A stretch of DNA of 41,193 bases from Candidatus Caenarcanales bacterium (lineage in GTDB: Bacteria; Cyanobacteriota; Vampirovibrionia; Caenarcaniphilales; Caenarcanaceae), in assembly GCA_030065015.1 (NCBI GenBank), contig JASJDU010000018.1, positions 1-41,193 on the forward strand, written 5' to 3'. Both the position numbers and the translations under genes were made by a program. Position 1 is the first letter of the stretch, and every line of letters begins with the position of its first letter. Below the pieces are notes generated by a model. The model ran no database searches. It saw nothing but the letters and a program-made list of their open reading frames with translations, and was not told where the DNA came from. This document shows, piece by piece, positions 24,648 to 33,951 of the stretch.

Positions 24648-26501
24648 TTAGTTTTTCGATGCGCCAACAACTGATTTTTTTGTATAGTCTCTTTTCCTTG
24701 GAGGGATTAAAGACTTGTCAATTTCTTCGTAACTAATGATTGGTTTTCCTGTTGATTTGTCATAAGAAGCGATTGTAGTTTTTAACCATTCTTCATCGTT
24801 TCTTTCCGGAAATTCTGGTTTATAGTGAGCTCCTCTCGATTCATTTCTGTTAAGTGCTCCCTGTACAATAATTTCTGCAAGATCAAACAAGTAATAAAGT
24901 TGATGTGCATATCTTACTGATTGATTAGCCCAATTACCTTTGTCTGGAATAGTAGAATTCCAGAATCGTCCTTTAAGGTCATCGATTTTATTAATTGTTT
25001 TTTCGAGATCTTCATTGTTTCTTACAATAGTCACATTGGCTGTCATCAACTCTCCAAGCTCATGGTGAAGCTTTCTTGGATTCTCAGGACCGCTCATATT
25101 TATCAATTTATCTAAAAATTCTTGCTGTCTTTTGACTTCTGCTTCTAAAACTTTTGAAGGAGTATCTTCGGCTTGTACGTTCCTTGACTTTGCATACTTT
25201 AAAGCTTCAGGCCCGGCTACCATTAATCCAGTATAAACGCAAGAAAGTAGGGAGTTCGCTCCCAGCCTATTTGCGCCATGGAATTGATAATCACATTCGC
25301 CAGCAGCAAAAACACCATCTAAGTTGGTCATTTGAGTATTATCATCAACCCAAAGACCTCCCATTGAATAATGCACAGCTGGGAAGATCTCCATAGGTAC
25401 TTCATGAGGATCAACACCTTTGAATTTTTCGTAAATTTCCAAAATCCCTTTGAGTTTTCTGTCTAAATACTCAATACCTTTTTCTCTTGCAATATGAGAA
25501 ACGTCGAGATGAACAAAAGGTCTTCCTTCAATTCCTAATTTGTACTCATAAACTACTTTGAATATTTCTCTAGTTGCGATGTCTCTAGGTACTAGGTTTC
25601 CATAAGCGGGATATTTTTCTTCGAGAAAATACCACGGTTTTCCTTTTTCTCCGCAAGGTCTTTCGTTTCCATCATTATCAATCCATTTTTTATTCGGATC
25701 TCCCCAAACCCATACTCTTCCACCTTCACCTCGAGCGGATTCAGACATGAGTCTTAGTTTATCATCGCCACCTATTGCGGTTGGGTGCACTTGAATGAAT
25801 TCACCATTAGCGTATTTTGCGCCTTGATGGTAGAGAGAAGTTACCGCTAAGCCATTGTTACTAACTGAGTTTGTGGATCTTCCGTAAACTGCTCCGGGTC
25901 CTCCCGTTGCTAAAATTACTGCGTCCGCTGGAAAAGCTTTCACTTCCATCGTGGTGAGGTTCTGCGCAACAATTCCACAACATTGGTTGTTTTCATTAAA
26001 TATTGTAGAAAGATACTCCCAGCCCTCGTATTTTTCTACTAACCCTTGAGATTCGTACCTTCTAACCTGTTCATCCAGTCCGTAAAGTAATTGTTGTCCG
26101 GTTGTCGCTCCTGCATAGGCTGTTCTTGGGTGAAGTGTTCCGCCAAATCTTCTTCGGTCTATATTTCCTTCGTTGGTCCTGTTGAAAGGAACACCCATTC
26201 TGTCAAAGAGGTTAATAATATTTGGTGCTTCGTCGCACATCCTTTTTATAGGACCTTGATTTGCTAAAAAGTCCCCACCGTAAACTGTGTCATCAAAGTG
26301 TTGATGTGGAGAATCGCCGGTAGTATTGTTTGCCGCGTTAATTCCACCTTGAGCGCAAACCGAGTGAGATCTTTTCACGGGTACAATAGAAAACATTTGT
26401 ACTAAGCAATCTTTTGTTGCAGAACTTTCTTCCGCTATTTTCATTGCTGCCGCTAAACCTGCTAATCCACCACCTATAATGGCAATTTTTGTTTTACTCA
26501 T
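24648..26501 (-). CDS. sdhA: Succinate dehydrogenase flavoprotein subunit
   Basis: A 617-residue SdhA/FrdA. The dinucleotide fold GGGLAGL is at 10-16, the FAD-linking His46 in RSHSVCAQGG, catalytic residues in QVHPTAIGG and SARGEGGRVW, the HYSMGGL strand and RLGANSLLSC. Its form and the matching di-heme SdhC suggest the Bacillus-type (menaquinone-linked) enzyme; it could also work as a fumarate reductase. An ATG at 26501 gives a normal N-terminus. Confidence 0.96.
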   Translation of the reverse strand: MSKTKIAIIGGGLAGLAAAMKIAEESSATKDCLVQMFSIVPVKRSHSVCAQGGINAANNTTGDSPHQHFDDTVYGGDFLANQGPIKRMCDEAPNIINLFDRMGVPFNRTNEGNIDRRRFGGTLHPRTAYAGATTGQQLLYGLDEQVRRYESQGLVEKYEGWEYLSTIFNENNQCCGIVAQNLTTMEVKAFPADAVILATGGPGAVYGRSTNSVSNNGLAVTSLYHQGAKYANGEFIQVHPTAIGGDDKLRLMSESARGEGGRVWVWGDPNKKWIDNDGNERPCGEKGKPWYFLEEKYPAYGNLVPRDIATREIFKVVYEYKLGIEGRPFVHLDVSHIAREKGIEYLDRKLKGILEIYEKFKGVDPHEVPMEIFPAVHYSMGGLWVDDNTQMTNLDGVFAAGECDYQFHGANRLGANSLLSCVYTGLMVAGPEALKYAKSRNVQAEDTPSKVLEAEVKRQQEFLDKLINMSGPENPRKLHHELGELMTANVTIVRNNEDLEKTINKIDDLKGRFWNSTIPDKGNWANQSVRYAHQLYYLFDLAEIIVQGALNRNESRGAHYKPEFPERNDEEWLKTTIASYDKSTGKPIISYEEIDKSLIPPRKRDYTKKSVVGASKN

Positions 26502-26701
26502 AGAAATTCAGTTGGAAAATATATTCGAATCAATAACTTGCTAATAAATTTTAATTTAAAACCAGTTGTTTTGTTCAATCAATTGCTTTACTAAGATTTT
26601 CTGGGTGATTTTGGTTGTTATCAAGATTCAATTTCCTCTTGTGGAAAAATATGAAATTTATTTAAAATTGCAAACCCTAAATTAATTTAATTAAATTTTG
26701 T

Positions 26702-28015
26702 TTGCCAGTGGTTTCTCAAGTTCGTTCTGCACTTCCCGTACCAGTAAGTATTTTTAAAAAAAATTACTCACACTTGCAAGGTTTAAAACCTGAAAGTTTT
26801 TTTCGACAACATTCTGTTCCAATAGATCCGAGAAATGCTGGACGAGTGGAGCAAATTTTACAATCACAAATACCAAATGCTGCAAGGTTTAATTACTATC
26901 AGGGTAAGAAAGCTTCTTTTGAAGCAATTGACTTTTTTGAACTTTGCAGTCGGTGCCAAATAATTAATGACAATATTGATGATTTTTCATTAATTGTTAA
27001 CTGGATTGAGTCGATTTACAGAGAAAAACCAGAAATTTTTTTCAAGTCACGAGGTGATATGGATGATAATGCAAATTATTTAAGTAGTATTTTGCAAGAA
27101 ATTTATTTATTAGATGGATTGTATAAGAATGAGTTGTATACAAATCCAAGAAATCAGGTCTATAAATTTTTTAAAGATCCAACTATAAATCAATGTATTT
27201 GGATAGCAACTCCTCATTTAGCACAATATTTCAAGATTCCAGCAACTATGTTTGATTCAGTGGCTACTATAAATGGAAGATATACAACTAGAATTGATGG
27301 GCAATCTTGTAGCTTTCTTCCAAAAGAATTTAAGCTTCAATTTATGGAAGAAATTATCAGTGGGTATTTTGATGAATCCAGCTTCCCTGAGTCTGAAGAA
27401 CCTGAGTTGAATATTGTTTGTGGTCCTGTTGGTTCCGGTAAATCTACTTTAATTAGCCAGCTGGGTAAAGTATTTGTTATATCTCCAGATGATGTAAAAC
27501 AAAAACTAGCTTTAATGGAAATAGATGGTAAAAGGCTTGGTAATGCTTGTGCTAATCATGAACTATCTATTTCTATAGGTTTAGAAATTTTTAGAAGAGC
27601 CATAAGTACTAAACCTTGGAAAATTGTTTTCGAGACTACGGGGACATATTCTAGTTACCTTATAAAATTGGCTAGAGAAGCGAGAAGTTGCGGTTATAAA
27701 GTCAAACAACATTTACTCACTCTTCATCCTTTAAATGAACAGAACTTATTAGAGAATTTACAACAAAGGATAGTAAAAAGATATGAAAGAGATTTAGAGA
27801 CAGATCCGAATGCCAGATTTGCAGATCCGTTATGGGCTAACACTGGTTCAAAGCATATCCATGTATCTCGAGAGACTTATCATTATTTTGATAAATTGTA
27901 TGCTTGGACTTCATACACATCAAAAGATATTCCTTCAAAATTGGGATTAGTTTCGAGTTGTGTTGTGTCAGAGCCAGATGAAGTAAAAGCTTTTTATGAA
28001 AAAATAATGACTTAG
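26702..28015 (+). CDS. Zeta-toxin-like P-loop kinase with large N-terminal domain
   Basis: A 437-residue protein. The C-terminal half has Walker A GPVGSGKST at 241-249, a following SPDDVK and KIVFETTGTYSS near 307-317, the order seen in zeta-toxin/AAA-type kinases (ExTTGT strand). Residues 1-230 are a helical domain I do not recognise, including CSRCQ and several Asn/Tyr-rich loops. No antitoxin-like gene is adjacent. The start is TTG at 26702: an in-frame stop lies 21 nt upstream and no ATG occurs before residue 120. It sits on the opposite strand between sdhC and sdhA. Substrate unknown. Confidence 0.65.
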   Translation: MPVVSQVRSALPVPVSIFKKNYSHLQGLKPESFFRQHSVPIDPRNAGRVEQILQSQIPNAARFNYYQGKKASFEAIDFFELCSRCQIINDNIDDFSLIVNWIESIYREKPEIFFKSRGDMDDNANYLSSILQEIYLLDGLYKNELYTNPRNQVYKFFKDPTINQCIWIATPHLAQYFKIPATMFDSVATINGRYTTRIDGQSCSFLPKEFKLQFMEEIISGYFDESSFPESEEPELNIVCGPVGSGKSTLISQLGKVFVISPDDVKQKLALMEIDGKRLGNACANHELSISIGLEIFRRAISTKPWKIVFETTGTYSSYLIKLAREARSCGYKVKQHLLTLHPLNEQNLLENLQQRIVKRYERDLETDPNARFADPLWANTGSKHIHVSRETYHYFDKLYAWTSYTSKDIPSKLGLVSSCVVSEPDEVKAFYEKIMT

Positions 28016-28025
28016 TAATAATTTG

Positions 28026-28691
28026 TTACAGTCCGGTTGAATAGAAAGCCCACAGTGCTGACATACCTATTACTAAAACGATGATTCCAATGAAGAAACA
28101 AATTACTCCTGAAACTTTTTGAGCTTGTTTGCCTACCGTAATACCCCAAGAAATGAAGAAGTTCCAGAGTCCGTTTGCAAAATGGTATACGGTTGCTGCA
28201 ATTCCAACTGCGTATGCAATTGCCCATCCAGGCTTACTTAGAGCATTAGCTACTGCTGTGAAATCCAGCTCTTCGTTGAATCTGAATTGCCAAATGTGCA
28301 CTGCAATAAAGAGAAAAATAACAACTCCAGTCACTCTCTGTAGAAAATAAGTCCAGTTTTTGCTTTGAGAATAATTAGTTAAATCTGTTCTTGCAAAGTT
28401 AGGCGTAATTATTAATCCGTACAATCCATGAAATAAAATTGGAATACCTAAAATTGAGATCTCTACTATCTCAAGGTATGGAAGTGATCTAAGAGAGTCG
28501 ACAACAAAGTTAAAGGCCTCTGGCCCTTTAACTGCAGCATTATTTGCTGATAAGTGAAAAACTAAAAACAAACTCAGGGGTAAAAGTCCTGCGAGAGAAT
28601 GTAATCTTCTAAGTAAAAAATCGCTATTTCCTTTATTTGATTCAATATTTTTAGATTCAGTTTTAATTTTTGTATCAGTGCCGCTTGTCAC
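28026..28691 (-). CDS. sdhC: Succinate dehydrogenase cytochrome b subunit (di-heme, B. subtilis type)
   Basis: A 221-residue membrane anchor with five hydrophobic helices. His46, His88, His132 and His170 have nearly the spacing of the four heme ligands in Bacillus subtilis SdhC (28, 70, 113, 155), and RRLHSLAGLLP matches its N-terminus, so two b hemes are expected. Quinone type is probably menaquinone, by analogy. The start is GTG at 28691, directly after an in-frame TAA. It is separated from sdhA-sdhB by the opposite-strand kinase gene. Confidence 0.9.
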   Translation of the reverse strand: MTSGTDTKIKTESKNIESNKGNSDFLLRRLHSLAGLLPLSLFLVFHLSANNAAVKGPEAFNFVVDSLRSLPYLEIVEISILGIPILFHGLYGLIITPNFARTDLTNYSQSKNWTYFLQRVTGVVIFLFIAVHIWQFRFNEELDFTAVANALSKPGWAIAYAVGIAATVYHFANGLWNFFISWGITVGKQAQKVSGVICFFIGIIVLVIGMSALWAFYSTGL

Positions 28692-28796
28692 TTAAAATCT
28701 CCCAGTGTAAAAATCTAGTTTGAAAATATAGCTTACAAAATTATGACTCAATTTTATAAATAAATTTAGAAATTGTTGAATTTGACTTGTTTTGTA

Positions 28797-30278
28797 TTAT
28801 CCAACGTTAAAGCAAGTTACCTTTAAGTTTGACATCTCCTTAATTGCATATTTAGGACCTTCTAAGCCACTTGCTGATTGATTCAATCCACAAATTGGTC
28901 CTTCATCAGACCTAAAGGCTGAACTGTCATTAATCATTATGCTTCCTGTATTTAGTTCTTTAGCAGTATTTAGAGCTAAATCAATATTTTGGGTGAATAT
29001 ACCGGAACTCAATCCATAAACTTCGTCATTTGCTTCTTCTATTGCTTTTTCTATTGAATCGTATTTGAAAAAGCTAACGATTGGTCCAAATACTTCTGAA
29101 CAACTGATATTCATTTTGCTATTAACTTCAGTTATTACGGTGGGAGAATAAAGATTGTTTTCGAGAATTTTTCCACCCGTTAAGAGTCTTGCACCATTAG
29201 CTATTGCTTCATCAACCCATGAACTTATTCTTTGAGTGCTTGCTTCATTAATCATTGGGCCAATATCAGTGTCTGCGTCCAAGGGATCTCCCAACGTTAA
29301 ATCTTTAGTTGCTTCTGTAAAGTCTCTAAGAAACTCGTCGAAGACATTACTGTGAAGATAAATTCTTTGTGTGGAAATACAGTACTGACCAGAGTATGCG
29401 AAAGATCCTCGAATACAGTTTGTGAGAGCTTTATTTAAATTTGCATCTTCATGAATGATAACTGGTGAATTACCTCCCATTTCTAAAATTACTTTTGTTC
29501 CTGGGTGCGCTAAAGATCTTATATTCCAACCAACTTTAGAACTTCCGGTAAAGTTGATTAGCTTAATACGTTTATCTTTAACTATTTTTTCTGCATCTGA
29601 GTTTGAGCAATTTACTAGACAAAGGCATTCTTCCGGTAGGCCAGCTTCAAGAAGGATTTTGGCAAGATTATAAGTAATTAGTTGAGCTGAGGGAGATGGC
29701 TTGAGAATAATTGAATTGCCGGCCGCAATAGCAGAACCGACTTTATGTGCAATGGTTCCAGCTGGGAAATTAAAAGGCGTTATGGCTAGAATTGGGCCGA
29801 GTGGATGATAGGAAGTAATTGTAAATCTGTTTGAGTTACCCTCTTGTCTTGTAAGGTTTGTGATTTCTCCGTTGACTCTTAAGGTTTCTTCTGCCGTGAG
29901 TTCTAAAATTTCAACTGTTCTTTTAATTTCTTGAATAGCTTGTTTTATTGGTTTTCCTATCTCTAGACTTATTAATTTTGCCAGCTCTTCAGTTCTTTGA
30001 AGAATTAGTTCGGTTGAGTTTTCAAGTATTTCAGCTCTTTTTCTAGGTGAAAAACTAGAGATAATTTTGAAACCTTCAGTAGCTTTTTGGATGGCATATT
30101 CAATATGCTCATTATTTGCAATTTCTGCTTTGCCGATTAATTTATTTCCGTAAGGTGAATAAATATCTGCAAAGTTTTCAACGTTTATTGAATTTCCATG
30201 GAGTATTAGTTTTGCGTTGTATACAACATTTGATGATTGTTCTCTGCTTACACTAGCCTGTTCAACTGTAGAGTTCAT
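28797..30278 (-). CDS. NAD(P)-dependent aldehyde dehydrogenase
   Basis: A 493-residue ALDH. Asn170 in PFNFP, Glu266 in LEMGGNSP and the catalytic Cys300 in SGQYCISTQ are all present. The segment PAGTIAHKVGSAIAAGNSI and the overall sequence resemble the lactaldehyde/phosphonoacetaldehyde dehydrogenase group more than betaine aldehyde types. The aldehyde is not known. The first 30 residues are a poorly conserved extension. It follows ruvA by 38 nt and precedes sdhC by about 105 nt. Confidence 0.9.
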   Translation of the reverse strand: MNSTVEQASVSREQSSNVVYNAKLILHGNSINVENFADIYSPYGNKLIGKAEIANNEHIEYAIQKATEGFKIISSFSPRKRAEILENSTELILQRTEELAKLISLEIGKPIKQAIQEIKRTVEILELTAEETLRVNGEITNLTRQEGNSNRFTITSYHPLGPILAITPFNFPAGTIAHKVGSAIAAGNSIILKPSPSAQLITYNLAKILLEAGLPEECLCLVNCSNSDAEKIVKDKRIKLINFTGSSKVGWNIRSLAHPGTKVILEMGGNSPVIIHEDANLNKALTNCIRGSFAYSGQYCISTQRIYLHSNVFDEFLRDFTEATKDLTLGDPLDADTDIGPMINEASTQRISSWVDEAIANGARLLTGGKILENNLYSPTVITEVNSKMNISCSEVFGPIVSFFKYDSIEKAIEEANDEVYGLSSGIFTQNIDLALNTAKELNTGSIMINDSSAFRSDEGPICGLNQSASGLEGPKYAIKEMSNLKVTCFNVG

Positions 30279-30316
30279 AAACTTGATTTGTAAATGTTTT
30301 ATTTGTATTCAGTATT

Positions 30317-30937
30317 TTAGTTCTTGTTTAACCAAGTAATGCAATTCTTAAGCATTTCTTGAGTATTTGAATTTGTATTTGAGTCTGCTTCTTGAGCATT
30401 AGCCTTAATTGATTTATCTATTTCACTTTGGTTGTAACCCAGAGATTGAAGTATGTCGGCAACTTCGCTGAATTGATTAATTTTAGAAGAGTCAATGTCA
30501 ACTGTTAGATGTTGATTGCAGAGGCTCTCTAACTTATCTAATTTAGGTTTTAATTCAAAGATGATTCTTTCAGCACTTTTTTTGCCTATACCTTGTGCAT
30601 TAGACAGAACATCTCCTGAGTCTTCTCTAATTGCTTGAATAATTTGTTGCGGATTTATGACATCAACAATGGCAAGGGCGGATTTGGAACCAATGCCTTT
30701 TACTGAACTTAAAATATCAAATAGCCGCTTTTCCCAGTTCTCTGAGAATCCAAAAATTTTAACGTTATCTTGAGAAATGTTCAGAGATGTGAATAACTTA
30801 GCATCCTTATCAATTTCCAAGGATGTCCATGTTCTATGGCTCACAGAAACTTCAAAACCTAAGCCATTAACGTTTATTTCGCAGGAGTTAGGATTAAAGT
30901 GTTTTGCTTCAATTGTTCCAGATAGAAAAGCAAGCAT
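30317..30937 (-). CDS. ruvA: Holliday junction branch migration protein RuvA
   Basis: A 206-residue RuvA. The N-terminal OB domain starts MLAFLSGTIEA, the two HhH motifs are in VKGIGSKSALAIVD and AQGIGKKSAERIIFELK, and a C-terminal three-helix domain (SEVADILQSLGYNQSEIDK) contacts RuvB. The frame extends 29 codons upstream to another start, but RuvA proteins begin at MLAFLSG, so I chose 30937. An Asn/Ser-rich linker before the last helix is an odd insertion. ruvB and ruvC are not in the window. Confidence 0.93.
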   Translation of the reverse strand: MLAFLSGTIEAKHFNPNSCEINVNGLGFEVSVSHRTWTSLEIDKDAKLFTSLNISQDNVKIFGFSENWEKRLFDILSSVKGIGSKSALAIVDVINPQQIIQAIREDSGDVLSNAQGIGKKSAERIIFELKPKLDKLESLCNQHLTVDIDSSKINQFSEVADILQSLGYNQSEIDKSIKANAQEADSNTNSNTQEMLKNCITWLNKN

Positions 30938-31093
30938 ATATTTTGAAAGCCGTTTTGAATTTATTAATAACTGATTATGAATTAACCCATGAATTCTGTA
31001 AATGAAACTTTTGTGTAAGTTCAATATTTAGATTTATGCCAGATTTATTGTCTCGTAACAGGACTTAAAATTTGATAATTAAAATATTGGTGA

Positions 31094-31378
31094 TTAGAAC
31101 TCTGTTTTAATTTCTTGAGATTGAATTTGTGCTTCTAAACTCTCAATTTTCTTTTTTTTCTTATCTCTTTTCCAAAATAGTCTCTTTTTTGAATTGCTAG
31201 TTTTGTCTTTAACTCCATAATAATTTCTATATTTTTGAATCTTTTTTGACCAATTATTTGGGCCGAATTGACTAAAAGCGCCACTTCCCACTATTAAATA
31301 GTCTTTCGTGTAACCTGTGTGAATATTCACTAGAAAAATCAGAGAAATTAATGAAAACATCAATAAAAGTTTTTTCAT
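31094..31378 (-). CDS. Small basic secreted protein
   Basis: A 94-residue protein. MKKLLLMFSLISLIFLVNI is a good signal peptide (cleavage near residue 24). The mature part is very basic (RLFWKRDKKKKKIE) with a short charged C-terminal helix. The frame is also open 10 codons upstream, overlapping the preceding gene by 11 nt; starting at 31378 gives a normal signal peptide. It is probably co-transcribed with the gene before it. No family recognised. Confidence 0.6.
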   Translation of the reverse strand: MKKLLLMFSLISLIFLVNIHTGYTKDYLIVGSGAFSQFGPNNWSKKIQKYRNYYGVKDKTSNSKKRLFWKRDKKKKKIESLEAQIQSQEIKTEF

Positions 31379-31397
31379 TTTATTTTGTGATGTATTT

Positions 31398-31694
31398 TTA
31401 TTTACCAATTATGTAGGCCTCTCCATTTGGTGTAACTAACATACCTTGGGTTGAAGCCTCATCTTTTATTAGTTCTTCATGAACTAATACAGTTGATTTG
31501 TTTGTCTTTAAATCTCTTTTTTTAACTTGTTTTGTAACCCAAGGAGTGTTTTGCTGCATCCACAAAGTTTTGTTCTGATGGTTAATAATTGCACCTGGTT
31601 GGGCATTCATTGGGATCTGAGAGTAAGCCTGATCACTAGCACTAAATAAGCTAGCACTAAATAATAAGAGCAATAATGCCATCTTTGGTTTCAT
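31398..31694 (-). CDS. Small secreted protein, unknown function
   Basis: A 98-residue protein with a signal peptide (about 1-25, MKPKMALLLLLFSASLFSAS, cleavage after AYS or nearby). The mature part has VTKQVKKRDLKTNKSTVLVHEEL and ends with GEAYIIGK. An AGGAG Shine-Dalgarno lies about 8 nt before the ATG. No cysteines and no family recognised. The signal peptide holds a tandem 5-codon repeat. Confidence 0.68.
   Translation of the reverse strand: MKPKMALLLLLFSASLFSASDQAYSQIPMNAQPGAIINHQNKTLWMQQNTPWVTKQVKKRDLKTNKSTVLVHEELIKDEASTQGMLVTPNGEAYIIGK
31636..31664. repeat. 15-bp tandem repeat in the signal peptide of a small secreted protein
   Basis: CTAGCACTAAATAA occurs twice with a 15-nt period. 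It is in frame and duplicates LFSAS in the hydrophobic core, so it lengthens the signal peptide by five residues without damage. Confidence 0.75.
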
Positions 31695-31811
31695 TGTAAA
31701 TTCTCCTAAATTAATTTTATTACAGAATGAGCGTGAGTTTTTTAGTTGAATTTTTTGTTAAGGACAGGCTCAACGAGTGCTTATAAAAGATATGTTTATA
31801 AACAAAGTTAC

Positions 31812-31829
31812 AATCAATACAGATTGATT
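31812..31829. promoter_or_regulatory. Inverted repeat in a divergent promoter region
   Basis: AATCAAT and ATTGATT form a perfect 7-bp inverted repeat with a 4-nt spacer, midway between the divergent genes at 31694 (minus) and 31890 (plus). It has the size of an operator for a dimeric regulator. No further support. Confidence 0.35.
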
Positions 31830-31889
31830 AAGAGACTAATCTAATAGTATTAAGTTACTTCTTGTGTATTGTTTCTCTAGAACAAAGAA

Positions 31890-33386
31890 TTGAAAAACAC
31901 TTTTAATATTTCTTCTTATTTATTCATCAGACTTCTTGCAATAGTTTATTTAATTGCTTTTGTTTCGTTTTGGAGTCAAGCGATTGGGCTTATTGGTAGC
32001 AATGGGATTCTTCCAGTTGAAGAATTTATCTCATCAAATAACGGAATTCAAGGTTTTTTGAATTACCCGAGCATCTTTTTTGTAAATTCAAGTGATTTTT
32101 TCTTACATCTTATTTGCTTAGTTGGGTTGGTTTGCTCAGTTCTAGTTTTTTTAGGTTTTATTCAAGGACCTTGTTTATTAATATTATGGTTTTTGTATCT
32201 ATCAATTGTGAATGTTTCACAAGTCTTTATGACTTACCAGTGGGATTATTTACTTCTCGAAACTGGTTTCTTAACTCTTTTTATTGCTCCTTGGAATTTG
32301 TCTAGTCTTTTAAGAGGAGACTTAAGAGCATCTTTAGCGGATTTTAATCCACCAAGAATATTTATATTTTTATTTCATTTACTCTTATTTAAGCTTATGA
32401 TTTGTTCAGGCTTAGTGAAGTTTTGGGGGCCAGATGAGTCTTGGAAAAGTTTAACGGCACTGAATTTTCATTATGAGACACAGCCTTTGCCCAACTGGAT
32501 TAGCTGGAATCTTCATCAATTGCCCGAACAATTCCATCAACTCTGCGTTAAGTTGGTGTTCTTTATAGAGATTGTTGTTCCGTTTCTAATCTTTGGGCCG
32601 AGGCTGGTGAGGAATTTTTCTTTTATTACTTTAGTTTTATTTCAATTAACTTTGATGCTAAGTGGAAACTTTGCTTTCTTTAATGTTCTTGCTATAACTT
32701 TGTGCTTTTTGCTTCTCGATGATGAAGTTCTCGGCAAACAATTCTCTTTTTATTCTGGAAGCAAAAATTCATCCAAAAGAGCCCCAAGTTGGTTTAAAGG
32801 GAACATAAAAATTTCTATACAACAAATTTTAGTAATTATTATTGGAATCTCTTTAGTACTACTTTCCGTTCTTCAGGTTGCTAGCTTGCCAGGAAAGTTA
32901 CCCAAATTCGTTTCTTCTGTTCTAACCAAAACATCTAATTTAGGAATAAACAGCAGATATGGATTATTTTCTTTTATGACAAAATCGAGGCCTGAAATCA
33001 TTATTGAAGGTAGTGTTGATGGGACTCACTGGAAAGCTTATGAATTTAAATGGAAGCCGGGTAATTTGGCAAAAGCACCGGGCTTTGCCATACCGCATCA
33101 GCCTAGATTGGATTGGCAAATGTGGTTTGCTGCTTTAGGAGATATTGATCAAAATCTTTGGTTGAACAATTTTATGCTGAGATTAATCCAGGGCTCACCA
33201 TCAGTAAAAAATCTTCTGGAATTTAACCCTTTCCCAGAGAAGCCCCCTAATTATGTAAGAGCGGTTTTATATAACTATAATTTTACGGATGCTACTATTA
33301 AAGAGGAAGAAGATGGTGCTTGGTGGCGGCGAGAATTTAAAGGGTTATATGCCCCGGTAGTAAGCAAGTTCAATAGCTCTAAATAG
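31890..33386 (+). CDS. Lipase maturation factor (LMF1) family membrane protein
   Basis: A 498-residue polytopic membrane protein. It carries LMF-family blocks: YQWDYLLLETGFL near residue 115, GLVKFWGPDESWKSLTALNFHYETQPLPN near 170-200 (with the WHLHQLP-like WNLHQLPEQF after it), a C-terminal soluble part with IIEGSVDGTHWKAYEFKWKPG and RLDWQMWFAALG. In animals LMF1 helps fold lipases in the ER; bacterial members have no settled role. The start is TTG at 31890, with an in-frame TAG 12 nt upstream and no ATG nearby. Confidence 0.85.
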   Translation: MKNTFNISSYLFIRLLAIVYLIAFVSFWSQAIGLIGSNGILPVEEFISSNNGIQGFLNYPSIFFVNSSDFFLHLICLVGLVCSVLVFLGFIQGPCLLILWFLYLSIVNVSQVFMTYQWDYLLLETGFLTLFIAPWNLSSLLRGDLRASLADFNPPRIFIFLFHLLLFKLMICSGLVKFWGPDESWKSLTALNFHYETQPLPNWISWNLHQLPEQFHQLCVKLVFFIEIVVPFLIFGPRLVRNFSFITLVLFQLTLMLSGNFAFFNVLAITLCFLLLDDEVLGKQFSFYSGSKNSSKRAPSWFKGNIKISIQQILVIIIGISLVLLSVLQVASLPGKLPKFVSSVLTKTSNLGINSRYGLFSFMTKSRPEIIIEGSVDGTHWKAYEFKWKPGNLAKAPGFAIPHQPRLDWQMWFAALGDIDQNLWLNNFMLRLIQGSPSVKNLLEFNPFPEKPPNYVRAVLYNYNFTDATIKEEEDGAWWRREFKGLYAPVVSKFNSSK

Positions 33387-33491
33387 GCTCTATTGTGATT
33401 TTTAATATTCTTTTGTTTGAAATTAGTTTAACGGATATCCCGAGCAAAGTAGACACTATAACTGCTTAATAAAACTCTAAAAGCCCTGTAA

Positions 33492-33533
33492 AAGTACCGA
33501 GCTCCGCTAAATAACTGATCCAATGTGGTACTT
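33492..33533 (+). promoter_or_regulatory. Inverted repeat upstream of the SMR exporter
   Basis: AAGTACC (33492-33498) and GGTACTT (33527-33533) form a 7-bp inverted repeat with a 28-nt loop, ending 26 nt before the start codon. I looked for a guanidine riboswitch and did not find its conserved core. A leader structure or operator is possible. Confidence 0.3.
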
Positions 33534-33559
33534 AAAGAGTATAGATAATAAGTATTTAT

Positions 33560-33880
33560 ATGAGTTGGCTATATTTAACAGCAGCTATTTTGTTTGAAGT
33601 AGTGGGCACAGTTTCCATGAAATTATCCGATGGATTTACGAAGTTATGGCCTTCGGTTGCAATTTTTGTATTTTACACTTTGAGTTTTTACTTTATGGTT
33701 TTGTGTCTCAAAAAACTGGATGTGCACTTAGTTTATGCAGTTTGGGCTGGGTTGGGTACAGCTCTTATTTCAATTGTTGGTTTTATTTGGTTTAAGGAAC
33801 CTGTTAGTACTGTAAAAATCCTTTCAATTTTTCTTATTATTGCTGGTGTTATTGGTTTACACTTAAATTCCAACAATTAA
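33560..33880 (+). CDS. Small multidrug resistance (SMR) family exporter
   Basis: A 106-residue inner-membrane protein with four helices. The essential Glu is at 13 in ILFEVVGTVSMKLSDGFTKLWPS, and AVWAGLG in the third helix is characteristic. It would work as an antiparallel dimer exporting cations in exchange for protons. The sequence looks between the Qac and Gdx (guanidinium) subtypes, so substrate is open. No partner SMR gene lies next to it. Confidence 0.93.
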   Translation: MSWLYLTAAILFEVVGTVSMKLSDGFTKLWPSVAIFVFYTLSFYFMVLCLKKLDVHLVYAVWAGLGTALISIVGFIWFKEPVSTVKILSIFLIIAGVIGLHLNSNN

Positions 33881-33951
33881 TTTATTAATTCCTTAATATT
33901 ATTTTAACTAGTGTCGATATATATTATATTTAGAAAATTAGATTAGGAATT

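Noticed and set aside
33387-33559. Guanidine riboswitch upstream of the SMR exporter
   Set aside because: SMR genes are often preceded by one, and CCCGAG and AAAAGCCC-like pieces occur, but the conserved cores and paired elements are not in the right order.
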